64,000 nucleotides of DNA. It comes from Cricetomys ansorgei. Lineage: Eukaryota > Chordata > Mammalia > Rodentia > Nesomyidae. Position 1 is the first letter of the stretch, and each line of letters starts with the position of its first letter. The notes below the pieces were generated by a model. The model did no database searches and was not told the DNA's origin. It worked only from the letters and a program-made list of their open reading frames with translations. Of the stretch, positions 50,896-61,867 are shown one piece after another. The stretch lies in assembly GCA_026225945.1 (NCBI GenBank), contig JAMJFZ010002569.1:62001-126000 (forward strand). Reading direction: 5' to 3'. The position numbers and the translations under genes were made by a program.

Positions 50896-50901
50896 GCCCT
50901 C

Positions 50902-51466
50902 AGTCCGGACAGGCAAGTATTAGCTAAGGCTCTCCTTCAGAAAATGTGTCCTCTGTTTTCTGACAAGACCATAATCACTGTGCTGGAAAGGAAGAAAGCA
51001 GAAGTTGTGTAACCAGAGCTCCAGGGCCCTGTCCCAGCCCGTCAACTACTCAGGGTCAAGAGAAATAGATCAGGGTGCCACGTACCCCAGCTTTACTTTA
51101 TACACTGTGTTTTTCCTCTTCACTTCCTCTTGAGTGACACTTCCTGTAGCTACTATCTCCCAGAGTCCTCCAAAGGGTGGTGGAGCTGTCCTTCATCCCC
51201 TGTGCCAGCTCCCAGAAGCCCCAGGGCACCAGAAGACACATTCTTCAGTTCTGTGCCCTCATCTCTAAAGTACACTTGCAAATTAAATCCAGAAATCAGA
51301 ATGTAAGTCATTCTTTCAGTAACAAATTAATATTTATTTTTAAAAGTACATTGTGAAGGTTTTAACTTATGTGTTGTTCTTGAAACTTCCCACCTTGTTT
51401 TGACTGAGTTTTGAGACAAGTTCTAAGGTATTAAATATCAAGAAAGTCAAATATAGAAAGTTGAGT
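50902..51466. other. unique sequence, no gene seen
   Basis: No repeat recognised. Confidence 0.45.
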
Positions 51467-51549
51467 GAAGGGACAGAGAAATGGCTCAGGCAGTAAAGGC
51501 ATTTGCTGTGCAAACCTGATGGCCTGAGTCCCATGCCCAGACAGAACCC

Positions 51550-51950
51550 TGTTATAGAACAGTGGAACAGTCACACAGCAAACCCCTGTTCCCTGGAATA
51601 TGCCCAAAGCACCCCAGGATGCAAATAGGGCTATTCCAGTATCCCTGTCTTAACCAATGGCTCCGTCCCTGGGTACCAAAGACCCTCCCTTGCCTTTACC
51701 CTATAAATGTAATCACCCTTGCTTTAATAAACTGAGAGATGTTCCTCTGACAGCCTCTCTGGAGAGTCCTGGTCTCACTCTCACCGGCTCAAGGACCAGA
51801 TGGGTATGTGGTAGTAACCATGCTGTCTCCAACGCTTCCGCCCTGGAGCGGAGCTGCTGCTGCTTCTGCTGCTTGCTGCTACTGTGTGGCAGAGCCACCT
51901 TGAAGAACCCAGAGGCCGCTAGAGGAATGTTTTTTATTTATTTTACAACA
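51550..51950 (+). mobile_element. solo LTR (ERVK-like), 401 bp
   Basis: It starts TGTTATAGAACAG and ends TTTTACAACA, so the ends are TGTT…AACA. GAACCC flanks it at 51544-51549 and 51951-51956, a perfect 6-bp target duplication. TATAAA (51702-51707) and AATAAA (51726-51731) are only 24 bp apart, as in IAP-like LTRs with a very short R region. No internal sequence remains, consistent with LTR-LTR recombination. Confidence 0.93.
51702..51731 (+). promoter_or_regulatory. LTR core promoter and polyadenylation signal
   Basis: TATAAA at 51702 and AATAAA at 51726 within the solo LTR. The promoter motif is intact, so the LTR could in principle start plus-strand transcription. Activity is not shown. 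Confidence 0.6.
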
Positions 51951-52174
51951 GAACCCCCAGTGCAAGAGAAAGAACAGACTCTTGAAAGCTGTTCTCTGAC
52001 CTCTGTTGCTACACACACTAATAATAAAATAAAACTATTTTAAAGGTTTAGTAACACTTAGGATTACGGTTCAGCACCACTACAAGTCAAAAGATCAGCA
52101 GCGCTGTTTGTTACTATAGTGCAGGACTGTACCTCCAGACCTTATGGATGAAATTCAAATATAAGGGGTAACTC

Positions 52175-52300
52175 TTGAGCTGACGGAGTGGTGCTCGCCT
52201 GTGATTCCAACAGTTGAGGAGTGGGAGCAGAAGGACCGGGGGTTCAAGGTCATCCTCAGCTCAGTCACAAGTCCATGGCCAAACTGAAGTACATGTAAAA
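52175..52300 (+). mobile_element. B1-like SINE, decayed
   Basis: GGAGTGGTGCTCGCCTGTGA, TTCCAACAGTTGAGGAGTGG and GGGGGTTCAAGGTCATCCTC. Confidence 0.65.
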
Positions 52301-53869
52301 GCTTTGTGTGGCACGCAGCATGAGCGGTGGTCAGGGAGGCAGAAGGGAGAAGCACACGGCCTGATGACTGGATGCTGGCGATGGCTGTCTTGAGCTCATT
52401 GGATCTAGCGCCACGATTTCATCAGAGCTGTAAAGAGACAACGGATGGAGAGAAAGATTGGCCGCTCTCAGACAGCGGGTGCAGAAACCAGCTGAACGGG
52501 GCTAAGTGGTTACAGAGTAGAAGACAAGATGTTAACTACGAATGCCAGCGACAAACTAATCCTTCAGGAGCTTGTACGAAGCTTCTCATTTTCCAGGAGG
52601 ACCAGTCTGCTGTGTTACGGAGCCAGCAGCTCAGGGAGGGAGTGCTAATGTGTCTCCCGTCTGAGACCCTGCAGATGCCCCAGCATCGATCATGGTGCAC
52701 TGGTCATCCCTCGCCACCTCGGTATGGCATAGGGACCATACCTTACACGCACACAGAGTTAGGCAGGAGCACCTGACTCTGCCTGAGAGCCTTAGCCTCT
52801 TCCCGCCGAGCCCTTCCTTCCCCCTCTCGTCCACCAGTCAACCACGCACATCATCCTTCCTGTCCCTTCCCCGCCCGCTGGTCGGGCCTTTGTGCCCATG
52901 CTCTGGATTCTAGCACTGGCCGTGAGCAGGAATCTGTGTTTCCTTCCTTCTCTCCTCTCCTGCTGCCAAACCCGCATCACCTTCCAAACTCACCACATTA
53001 CCCAGCCTGCCCTTCCAGGCCTACCTCAGCCTCACGGGCCAGCACCGCGCTGTCCTTTCCTCATTAAAAAGATTCCGTTATGAGATACAGCAATGGAAGT
53101 CCCATCAGGAGTGGGACTGTCATATCACCCTCCCCCTCCGCGTGTCATCTGGTTATTCCTTCTCTTCTTATGGAGCAGCGTTGGCATCAAGGGGCCCTCT
53201 ATTCACCCTCGCTGATCCTCCTTACCTCCCCAAAGTCTGACCCCAAATATCAGCAACATAGGCGCCTGAAGATTCAGCTTCTGACACACGAACGCTGGGG
53301 GGGCATTTAAACCACAGCAGCCGAGCTCTGGCCAGTGGACAGACTTGGGCTTCCTGCAGGCAGAATCGTAAGTTCACTGGCACCCACTGACAGCTCAGAC
53401 CACAGAGATGCCAAGCGAGCTAAACACCCTGAAAAGCCCTGTGAAGAGATATGGGCCACGCGTGCTGTTTCACCTCCGGGAGAGCGTGCGAAGAAGAGGT
53501 CGTGTCGGGCCGCCTAGAACACGCCTGTAAACGTCACGAATCGTTAGACAATGAACACCTGTGTAGCCACCACCCGGGTCAGCCCCTGTCCCCGTGGGGA
53601 GCCCTCCGCTGGGCTCCCTGGTGAAGTGCCTGGGTTTTCTTTAGTCTTTGCCTCCATTATCCGGTTCAGTTTGCCTTTTAAACGAGACAGAATCTTACAA
53701 CAGAGCCTCTCCGGCAAAGGGATCTCCATCGTAGTGCCGATGCCATAAGCCTTAGTCTTTATTCCTAACGGCCCACCTTGAAAGGGCCTGTTTCCTGCAT
53801 TCCCGGCCCAGCCTCACACTTACCTGCCAAATTCTCACCCATCCTTGGAACTCTGCACACATTCCTTCT
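52301..53869. other. unique sequence, no gene seen
   Basis: Pyrimidine-rich parts at 52800-53060. CAATGAACACCTGTGTAGCC at about 53548 recalls an old L1M 3'-UTR block but is too short to call. No exon recognised. Confidence 0.4.
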
Positions 53870-53975
53870 CCCTCCAAGAAGCCTGTCTAGGAAGGCTTGA
53901 CGCAGAATTCCTTTACCACCTTGAACTTTGAGCCCCGTGAAATTACAACTCTGTACTGACTGTGATTTGAACCCA
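53870..53975 (+). mobile_element. L2-type LINE fragment
   Basis: CCTCCAAGAAGCCTGTCTAG, CTTTACCACCTTGAACTTTG and AACTCTGTACTGACTGTG resemble the 'cctccaagaagccttccctga…' part of L2 3' ends. Confidence 0.45.
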
Positions 53976-54149
53976 TGCCTAGTGAGAACAATACCAAACA
54001 GAAGGACTGTTCTTATTTATATTGAATCCTGCTGTGACCTTAGCACTGTACCAGGCACATGGATGTACCCGTGAATGCACATTCATCTGTTATTAAATTT
54101 TGCCTGCAAGAGACAGAAGTCTGAGGGACTCCATTAGCCAGGTCTTGGC

Positions 54150-54340
54150 TGCTATGGTTTAAAAGTGTGCCCCTAAAGCTTGTGTGCTGAATCCTCAGAT
54201 GTGCACATTGCTGGTGTTTGGTGGACAGACTCTGGGGAAGTGATGAGAATTGTTCCAAGCTGGGTGAGGACATCCTGTACTAGCGCCGTGGTTTTACGGA
54301 AGAATCTGGGTTAACACATTGCTCTGCCTTGGTGGGCGGT
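54150..54340 (+). mobile_element. MaLR/MLT1-like LTR, 5' part
   Basis: CTGCTATGGTTTAAAAGTGT, CCCTAAAGCTTGTGTGCTGA, GACTCTGGGGAAGTGATGAG and CTGGGTGAGGACATCCTG resemble the start of old MaLR LTRs. Confidence 0.55.
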
Positions 54341-54384
54341 GCCCTCCGGTATCACAAGGCTGCAGGACTGCCCGGCCACACGCT

Positions 54385-54846
54385 TAGTGATGCTTAGTTT
54401 CCATTGCTAATCTGATTGGATCAATAAACTCTGGGGGCATCGCCGAGGCACGCCGTTGGGTGTGTCTTCAAGAGTGGAGAGGACCTGCCCTGAAAGGTGG
54501 CACCACCGCATGGGCGGGACTCAGACTCTCTCTGGCCCCTGATCTGCTGAGATGCGGGTGAGCAGCCACAGCTTCCTCCTCCCTTCAGTATTCCGGCTCA
54601 ACAACGGGAAAAGTATTGGCCACGCTAAGCACCGTGGCACCTTGTTACTGGACTTCGCTGCCTCCAGAACCAGGAGCCCAGACCTTTCCTTAGGATGGCC
54701 TTGTTACTGTGGTGCCTTGCACTCCTGGTTTAAGTGGTCCTCCCGCTTCAGGCTCCTTTGAAGATGGCACTGTGGGCACATTCCGCGGTGCCCCGCCCCA
54801 TTCTTATAAATTACTTGTTTAGAGCAACGGAAGACAATGAAACTGG
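54385..54846 (+). mobile_element. MaLR-like LTR, decayed
   Basis: GTTTCCATTGCTAATCTGAT, GGACCTGCCCTGAAAGGTGG and CACCACCGCATGGGCGGGAC at the left, and ATAAATTACTTGTTTAGAGC with AACGGAAGACAATGAAACTG at the right. The centre is unclear and may hold another insertion. Confidence 0.5.
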
Positions 54847-56186
54847 CAGGTTATTTTTCTCAACGCTCGATCACCTTATACGGCTTCTCTATACAGTACA
54901 GACAGGGATAGAAGCAAGGCTGCGGACTGCCCGCAGGGAGTGGCTTCTGAGACCATTTCCATCAGGCCACTGTCTCCCCAGGGCCTACCACACCAAATGG
55001 CTTCTGGCTCTTTGAGCCTCCTTATTGTTTGGACTGGGGTAAACAGGAGTTTCCTTTCTGGCTCTCTTAGAGGAAACAAGTTGGTGTGCATACATATTTT
55101 TTCATTTTGAATGCAAACAGAGCTGTGCCTCTGATATTTGCATTTTGAGAAGTGGAAACAACATAGAATCTCAGTGTAGTGAGGTGGTGGCTGAGAAGGA
55201 ATGGTGGAGAGATGGGGCGAGCCTGCCTCTGCTCCTCAGAGGGAAATGCGTAAGGTTGTAGAAGCTGAATGAAAGCCCAGTGTGCCAGGTCCCGTGATAG
55301 CAGCCGGGAGGACATGTCTCCTGCCTGAGCTCCCAGGGGCCCTGTTGCCTGAGATGTGAATCCTTTGACTCTGTTGTTCTCACTCTGGAGTCTGAGTGTA
55401 AAAACACAGCTGTAAGCTGCAGGAAAAGGAAGTCTCCATCTCCCTCCAACAGCCAAGCAAAAGAGAAGAGCCGTTCTCATTACCAAGTGGCCGGCACTCG
55501 TAGATGGATGACGGAAAGGGTGGGTGTGTTTCTGTGTTGTACTTTTCTAATTGTTTGAAATTCTATACAAAAAACAAATCCAAATACTTGCTAAACAGAA
55601 CACAGGAGAGAGGGATACTACGTATCCCTTGGCAAACGTGGAGGTTTTTACCTCTAGACTGTCCTGCCTCTCACTCGGGGTTGATTGACACCAGTGTGCA
55701 CAGAGAGGAACTCTGAAGCAGTTTTAGAAATCCCCTGACCCCATGTGCCACTTATTTAAGCCATTGTTGATGGTGCAACCTTGGTAACAGCGCCATGGTG
55801 GGGTAATCAGTGTCTTCGTATGTCCACTGAGTTGGAGATGAGAAAGGAAAGGCCCCAGGGGCATCCGGGTCCTGAAAGGGCTCTCGCTGTGAAACAGCGC
55901 GTATGGAAAGGCTGAAGGAGTCCTTCCTATCTTGGTTGAAAAATGGCAGAGCTAGAAGCTGTATTATTGTCATCCAGAAGATGCTGCCAGAGCTGGTGAT
56001 GGGGACAGTAAATGCGTAAACAATGCCAGGCTTTGCCATGAGGGTTAGAGATCCCCAAGGACAGCCTTTGCAGGTTCCGTTCACTGCAATGCAGTCTCTC
56101 GGTTCCCCACTAGCACTTGACCCACCACTGGGACATTTAGGGTTAGGTTAGACCACGTGTTCAGACACAGTCTTAAAAACAGAAGG
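54847..56186. other. unique sequence, no gene seen
   Basis: 1.3 kb without a recognised repeat. Minus-strand frames of 139 and 110 codons (55067-55486 and 55752-56084) have no domain. Confidence 0.45.
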
Positions 56187-56415
56187 GCTTGGGGTCTACA
56201 GAGACAGCTACTGGGGAAGTTTGTGCAATGTCCGTGTGGAGACACGAGTTCAGATCCCCCAGAACCCATGAAAAAAGCCAGGAATGGTGACATGCGTTTG
56301 TAATCCCAACACAGGGTAGCCAGAGACAGGAAGACCCCCCAAGGTTTTCCAGTCAACCAGTCTAGCCAAATTGGTGATTCCCAGGTTCAGTTAGAGGACT
56401 TGTCTCAAAAATAAG
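56187..56415 (+). mobile_element. B4 SINE
   Basis: GGCTTGGGGTCTACAGAGAC (head, decayed), CGAGTTCAGATCCCCCAGAA, GCCAGGAATGGTGACATGCG, TTTGTAATCCCAACACAGGG and CCAAATTGGTGATTCCCAGG. Confidence 0.87.
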
Positions 56416-56479
56416 ATATATTTATTATGTTTACATGATTTTCTAATTACCCCTTTCACATAGTTTAAGTAAGTGTAAT

Positions 56480-56495
56480 ATATATATATATGTAT

Positions 56496-56527
<32 letters not shown>

Positions 56528-56530
56528 GGT
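56480..56530. repeat. (TA)n(CA)n(TA)n microsatellite
   Basis: TATATA, then ACACAC, then ATATAT, giving a partly self-complementary tract. Confidence 0.96.
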
Positions 56531-57184
56531 TAAGGTGTTAAGGAATATTCTTGATGCCAGCCTCTGGCCAGTGAAAGAATGCAAATCTCTACAGATGCTG
56601 AGCTCTTGACCCCAGGGCCAGAGTTTGTTGGTGATATCTTTGGGATCCACTCAGTCCTAGGTAGCAGTTGCGCCACTGGGATGTGTGCTCAGCCGTCAAA
56701 GACACTCTCAGACACACGCCAACCACTGAGGCTGGTGGTGAGGACACAGAGGCAAGCCCAGCTCCCTACAGCGGGAGCTGTGTGGGAGAGCCTGCTCAGG
56801 TGTGCTTGGCTCTGCGGTGGGAAAGCCTGCAGGTATGTGTCACCAGCATGCATGCCATGCTTTGGCACCAGGCACCATAACTGCCTCTCAAAGAGATGTT
56901 TTCCCACAGGAGGTAGCTGGAAGCTTGTGATGTGCGAGCCACCAGGAAAGGAGTCTTGTCAATGCCAAGCCCACTCATGGGTGGGTAATAGGACCTTCTT
57001 ATTTGGGGGACATCTTGTTCTCCTTCAGAGGGTTGCCATCCTCAGAGTAGGCACAGAACTAACAGAACTAACTGGGGGTCCCCAGGCTTGGGCCCAAACT
57101 GTGTGCTTCTCTAGAGTACCCAGTGTGCAGATCTTTGAGCCAGAGGCCAGATTTGAACACCAGGAGCCATAAACGCATGGATAA
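56531..57184. other. unique sequence with a 197-codon open frame of doubtful meaning
   Basis: The plus-strand frame 56579-57172 is free of simple repeats but shows no known domain and overlaps minus-strand frames. No gene call. Confidence 0.35.
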
Positions 57185-57325
57185 ATAGCCTCACCTGTGT
57201 TCCCTAGCTTCCTCTCCATGTAGATAGCAACAGGGCCAGCTTCCTGAGTTGCTGTGAGAGATAAATGGATTCTTCCAGCCAGTTTACCACAGGCTTGGCT
57301 TACAGTGAGCGTTCTGGGTCCCTGA
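57185..57325 (+). mobile_element. MIR-like relic
   Basis: AGCCTCACCTGTGTTCCCTA, GAGTTGCTGTGAGAGATAAAT and CACAGGCTTGGCTTACAGTG follow MIR 3' order ('agcctcagtttcc…gttgtgaggataaaat…cttggcacagtg'). Confidence 0.5.
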
Positions 57326-57497
57326 AATAAGTGTTGCAGGGACTGCTAACCCTGGGCCTTAAACGAGGCCAGCTGCCTAATCCCCATCTGACTCAACCAG
57401 GAGCATGGGGTGATGTTCCCACACGCCAACATGGTTCCTGTAGGGATATCCACACCCTCAGAACACAGAAGCCTGGAGCGGAGAGCTTGCCAGATGC

Positions 57498-57637
57498 TCC
57501 CTCTGAGTCAGTGGTGCTCCCTCTGAGTCGGTGGTGCTCCTTCTGAGTCGGTGATGCTCCCTCTGAGTCGGTGGTGCTCCTTCTGAGTCGGTGGTACTCC
57601 CTCTGAGTCGGTGGTGCTCTCTCTGAGTCGGTGGCAC
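57498..57637. repeat. 20-bp minisatellite, 7 copies
   Basis: TCCCTCTGAGTCGGTGGTGC and close variants (TCCTT, TCTCT; GATGC, GGTAC, GGCAC) in exact 20-bp register. Confidence 0.96.
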
Positions 57638-58189
57638 ACGGGGCATGTTGTCCTTCATTATTCTTTCAACAAGGATGCATCAACTCTCCCAATTCCATGT
57701 CTAAAGCCACAGCTGCTGGGGGAAAGAACGGTTCTTCAGAGGAACTCAACGGCATACAAGCCATCTTCAGGCCTTCTTGGTCTCCCAACTTCTGGCAGTA
57801 GGGGTCTTCTCCATCTTGGGTCTGTATGATTTCTAGAAGACCGGGTCCTTTTGACTTGCGAATTCACTTTTGGTTTGTATCACAACTTCCAGGTCCTCCT
57901 GGAGACAAAATTAGATCACTGCCACTGGGTGGGGTGTGTAGATCCCCGATCTCACAAGCCTTCAGGAGTCACTGCCTTCCAAGCTAGAGAGGGGGATCTC
58001 AGAGCCAGGGTAAAGCATCGGCCTGCTCAGCTTTGCATGATCCAGGCAAAAGGAGACAATCTGTTTAACACCAGCCATGAGCAGGGTGATGGTGCGTGGG
58101 TGGAGCCAGAGATCAATGCCGGCCGTCTTCCTCTATCTCTGCTCTTTAAATCATCATAATAATAATTACTATTAATATTACTATTTGAG
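57638..58189. other. unique sequence, no gene seen
   Basis: No repeat recognised. A short ATAATA-rich stretch at 58155-58185. Confidence 0.45.
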
Positions 58190-58385
58190 AGATGAACTCA
58201 CTTCTTCATCTAGAATGGCTAGACAGCCAGCTCCGGGGGACCAACTGTCTTCACGTCCCCGGTTCTGAGGTTACAATTGCCTACCAATAGGTGCTAGGCG
58301 TCCAAACTCAGGTGCATGTCCTGTATCAAGCATTTCATTCACAAAGCCATCTCCACAGCCTGTGTCAAAAGTCTCCCAACTGATC
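58190..58385 (-). mobile_element. B4-type SINE, decayed
   Basis: GGCTAGACAGCCAGCTCCGG, GGTTCTGAGGTTACAATTGC, CCAAACTCAGGTGCATGTCC and CACAAAGCCATCTCCACAGCC in antisense order. Confidence 0.7.
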
Positions 58386-58809
58386 TCTAGCTTCTCCTAA
58401 GCCCCCTCATATCTACCCCCAGTGCCCACAGACGGTGTAATCCAAACACGGACATGGCATCCCATTGCCGGCCTCCGCGGTCCCCTACAATCCAGTCAGG
58501 TGCTGTCGGTGGAACTACTTGTGCTTGTAGGTAGGTTCTCTGCCCATTCTTATCTGTCCAGTGTGGTAATTTCTACCTACATGTGGAATGGGGCCCTTGC
58601 GATGTGGGTACTGTAAGGCGTTGGCTTTTTAAACTGTATTTTTTAGTTTAAGTTCAGTTGCTACCTATGACTCACAAATCAGACAGCACCGGCAGAGGCT
58701 CACCTGGAAGCTGACGTTGCAGCTTGGCGCACCCTCACTATCTGAGCAGCCTCGAGCTCTGGGATTCCAGCCCCAGAAGTGACTCACTCCTCCTAAATGT
58801 GCCTCTTTC
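58386..58809. other. unique sequence, no gene seen
   Basis: No repeat firmly recognised. Confidence 0.4.
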
Positions 58810-58900
58810 ACATCGCCGTGCATTTACATCCGCGTGCTCTCTCTGCCCGGAACGCTCTCTCGTCTTGCCTAAACTCGCCCACAAGCTTCCAGCTAGCCAA
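58810..58900 (+). mobile_element. L2-type LINE fragment
   Basis: GTGCTCTCTCTGCCCGGAAC and GCTCTCTCGTCTTGCC resemble the 'gttccctctgcctggaacgctcttcc' block of L2. Confidence 0.45.
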
Positions 58901-58953
58901 ACCTGAAGATGTAGCTTTCATGCTACTACCTCTGCTTATCAAGCTTCACTCGC

Positions 58954-59033
58954 GGCCCCGCCCTCCCCAGGCCCCGCCCCAGGCCCCGCCCTCCCCAGGC
59001 CCCGCCCCAGGCCCCGCCCTCCACAGGCCCAGC
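58954..59033. repeat. 28-bp GC-box minisatellite, ~2.8 copies
   Basis: GGCCCCGCCCTCCCCAGGCC and the rest of a 28-bp unit start at 58954, 58982 and 59010. Each full unit carries two CCCCGCCC boxes. Confidence 0.95.
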
Positions 59034-59069
59034 GAGTACTGTTGAGTTTCTCAGTAGTGTCAAGCCACT

Positions 59070-59330
59070 GCAGAGCTTGCTGAGTCTGAGGAGTGCTTGC
59101 TGTGTAAGCATGAGCACCTGAGTTCAGACCCCCAGCGTCCACGAGGGAAGCCAGGCACGGTGTCGCGTGTTTGTGCTCCTAACAACAGGGAGGCGAGGAT
59201 GCGGGATCCCAGGATCACTGAGCAGTCAGTGCCGCTGAATCAGCTTCGAGTTCAGCGGAGACCCTGTGTGAAGAAGTAAGATGACCCATAATTGGGAAAA
59301 ATGCCTGACACTGACCTATGGCTTCCACAC
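59070..59330 (+). mobile_element. B4 SINE
   Basis: AGAGCTTGCTGAGTCTGAGG, GTGTAAGCATGAGCACCTGA, GCCAGGCACGGTGTCGCGTG, GGATGCGGGATCCCAGGATC and CCTGACACTGACCTATGGCTT. Confidence 0.88.
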
Positions 59331-59641
59331 ACAGGAACACACACCCGAGCACACACACACACACACACACACACACAGGAACACACACCCGAGCACACAC
59401 AGGAACACACACACACACAGGAGCACACACCCGAGTGCACACACACACACACACACAGGAACACACAGGAACACACACACACACACACCCGAGCACATAC
59501 ACACACACACACACATACACACACAGGAACACACACACATACATACACACACACACGCAGAAACACAGCAGAAACACTCATGCACAAAGACACACAAAGG
59601 AACACACATACAGGAACACACAAGCAGGAATACACACACAC

Positions 59642-59673
<32 letters not shown>

Positions 59674-59722
59674 GGGAACACACACACACACACACACACA
59701 CAGGAACACACACAACACAACC
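59331..59722. repeat. (CA)n array with CAGGAACACACACCCGAG units, B4 tail
   Basis: CACACAGGAACACACACCCG recurs early in the array and CA-rich variants with AGGAACAC continue to 59722. Frames up to 208 codons are artefacts. Confidence 0.97.
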
Positions 59723-60937
59723 AGCCCACTCCTGGAGAGACTAAAGTTTCTGTGTCTCACTCAGCTCTGGGACCCTTCAGACCAGGTGAGTTCCGATCCC
59801 AGCAGGCAGTCAGAGAAGGTGGCCACATCCAATTGTCTTGCGTGCGACTTCCTGCGGATGCGGATGCCCTTGGAGAGCCAGGTGGCTGTGTGCTGACCAT
59901 CTGTTGACTAAACGAGGAAAGATGGGTTTCCTGGGAGAATCCCAGGGAAGTTTTAGTGCAACATGGAGACATCAGGCCCACGGTGGGCTTTGGGGTTCTG
60001 TTGCAACCATTATTGGTTGGGTTTCTAGGCTCTTAGGCAAGAATTGTCTCTTAACTACACTGTGACCTAAAAACTTCCTTAATCTGTTTAACCAGGGGCC
60101 TCTGGGTAAAGGACATGCTCAGTTGTGTCCTCTGCCAAGACTGCCCTTTTTGCCTCATCTGAACAGCATCTGACTGTGGCTGGAGATTAGTTTAAATGGC
60201 ACTTTGTAGGAAAACTTCCTTACTACCCAGACTCAGTCTCTGGACCCTGGGATCTCACCTCTTAGCACTTACCAGAGCTGTAATTGTGTGGTTCCTGGTA
60301 GGGTCATTCAAAAGAGCCTTTCTTCCTTGCTAGGTGTCAGGCTATATAAAGGCTAGGGCAATGTTCATGCATGCATTTCATGGGCCTGGAAAGGATGGAG
60401 TGAGGGAGGGAGGGAGGGAGGGGGAAAGGAGAAAGGGAGAGAGGCAGGCAGGCAGGGAAGGGGAGGGGGCCAGCATTTCCTCCGTGCACTCTGTGACCAA
60501 TAAGACAGCGATTGACTTGAGTTATGCTCTTTGCCTTTTAAAGAGGAAATAGCAAATGCCCTCTTCAGGCCAAGTACTAAGGGCCCTGGGAAACTGCACC
60601 TCTGTCAAACAAGAAACCAAGGCTACATCTCAGCCACCCTCTCTCCACAGCCTCCACCAGGTCCTCCGCAGGCCATGCTCTACGATCCTGGGCGAAGGCC
60701 ATTCCAAGCAGGCTCCCTCCCTTCCCCGCCACCAATGGACTGATTGTACACACACTACACTTTATTCCACAGCGCAAAAATACCAAACCATAAAGCACGC
60801 TTTCGCAGTAGCTTGACATTACACCTGGGGAGAAGGAGGCGATGGAGCACCACGCCCCTCCCTGCTCACCTTATATGGGACTTTAGCGGAGACACCGGCA
60901 GAATCTGAATAGGTGTGGTGCTTTTTACGGTGTTGTA
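59723..60937. other. unique sequence with a short (GGGA)n tract, no gene seen
   Basis: (GGGA)n/GGCA tract at 60400-60470. The rest has no recognised repeat or exon. Confidence 0.45.
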
Positions 60938-61085
60938 CCGCTGTTAGTTTCTTCGTTTTGACAAATGCACTACAGTTACATAAGATGTTGCCATCAGGGA
61001 AGCCAGGTGAGAAGAAATGAGAGTTACATTATGCTTGAGACTTCTACATAAATCTAAAATTACTCCACTCAGAGGAAAAGCTTTA
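60938..61085 (+). mobile_element. old L1 (L1M-type) 3' end
   Basis: TTTTGACAAATGCACTACAG, TTACATAAGATGTTGCCATC, AGGGAAGCCAGGTGAGAAGA and AAATCTAAAATTACTCCACT match the last ~150 bp of L1M 3' UTRs. Confidence 0.78.
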
Positions 61086-61867
61086 AGAAAAGATTTCACC
61101 TAGTTCCTTCTTTAAAGTGCCACAAAATGTACATTTGGGTAAAGAAGTGATTTGGTGCCTTTAACAATCTTCATATTCCTTTCTCTGTTTTCTATAATTG
61201 CATTTTTTAAATCAGAAAAAAAAGTGTTATATTAAAATAATTGAATAGTGTGATTTGGGAATTGTATGTACGAACAGTTTTATTTTTAATTAACGGGACA
61301 TTTAAAATCAAATTGTAAGAGACAGATGCAATAACCCGTAATTTATTTCCACAGAACTAGACCCCCAGTCTCGCACGCGGCTGTTCACACGCAGATGGAG
61401 TTCTCTGACGCGGGGTACCGACGTGGATGTCTGCTTGTGTGTCCAGCAGGTGTGGATAAGCGGGTTGTGTGGACGAAGAGTCCCGCCACCACGCAGCTGC
61501 CAGTGTAGACCGAGTGCCTCTGAGGACCTCATCCCTTGCAGACGTCGCACCACTGGGGGGGGACATGTTGCTGTGTGGCAGTTTCTTCCACAGTCCTTCT
61601 TGGAGTGGGGAGAGACTCTTGAGACAGGAAGCCCAGGAAACTAAGAAGACTCAGGAAGCTCAGAATGTTCTAAAATCCTCAGGCCCCCTCCTGAAGGAAT
61701 ATTAGCAGCAAGCAAGTCTGTGGGAGAGGACGCTCTTCAGTGGCGCTTCCAGCAGGCTGGACAGGGAGTTCCTGGGATGCAAACGTTGGGTCGTCACCCA
61801 TGTTGGGATGTGGGACTTTTTAGTAATGTGCTGCCTTTGAGGTGGCCATTTTTAGACAGTTAACCTT
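61086..61867. other. unique sequence, AT-rich then CpG-containing; no gene seen
   Basis: 61090-61340 is AT-rich. 61360-61560 has a modest rise in CpG, not enough for an island. Confidence 0.45.

Larger units (their letters stand above)
51467..52045 (+). mobile_element. B2/B4-superfamily SINE split by a solo LTR
   Basis: Left part 51467-51549: GGGACAGAGAAATGGCTCAG, AAAGGCATTTGCTGTGCAAA, GATGGCCTGAGTCCCATGCC. Right part 51951-52045: CAAGAGAAAGAACAGACTCT, GCTGTTCTCTGACCTCTGTT, AATAATAAAATAAAAC. The parts join in the normal order once the LTR is removed. Confidence 0.88.

Noticed and set aside
56579..57172. 197-codon plus-strand frame
   Set aside because: No recognised domain, overlapping minus-strand frames and no splice or conservation evidence; kept only as a note.
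58940..59040. Possible CpG island promoter
   Set aside because: The GC-rich stretch is only about 80 bp and consists of a 28-bp tandem repeat; the flanks are not CpG-rich.
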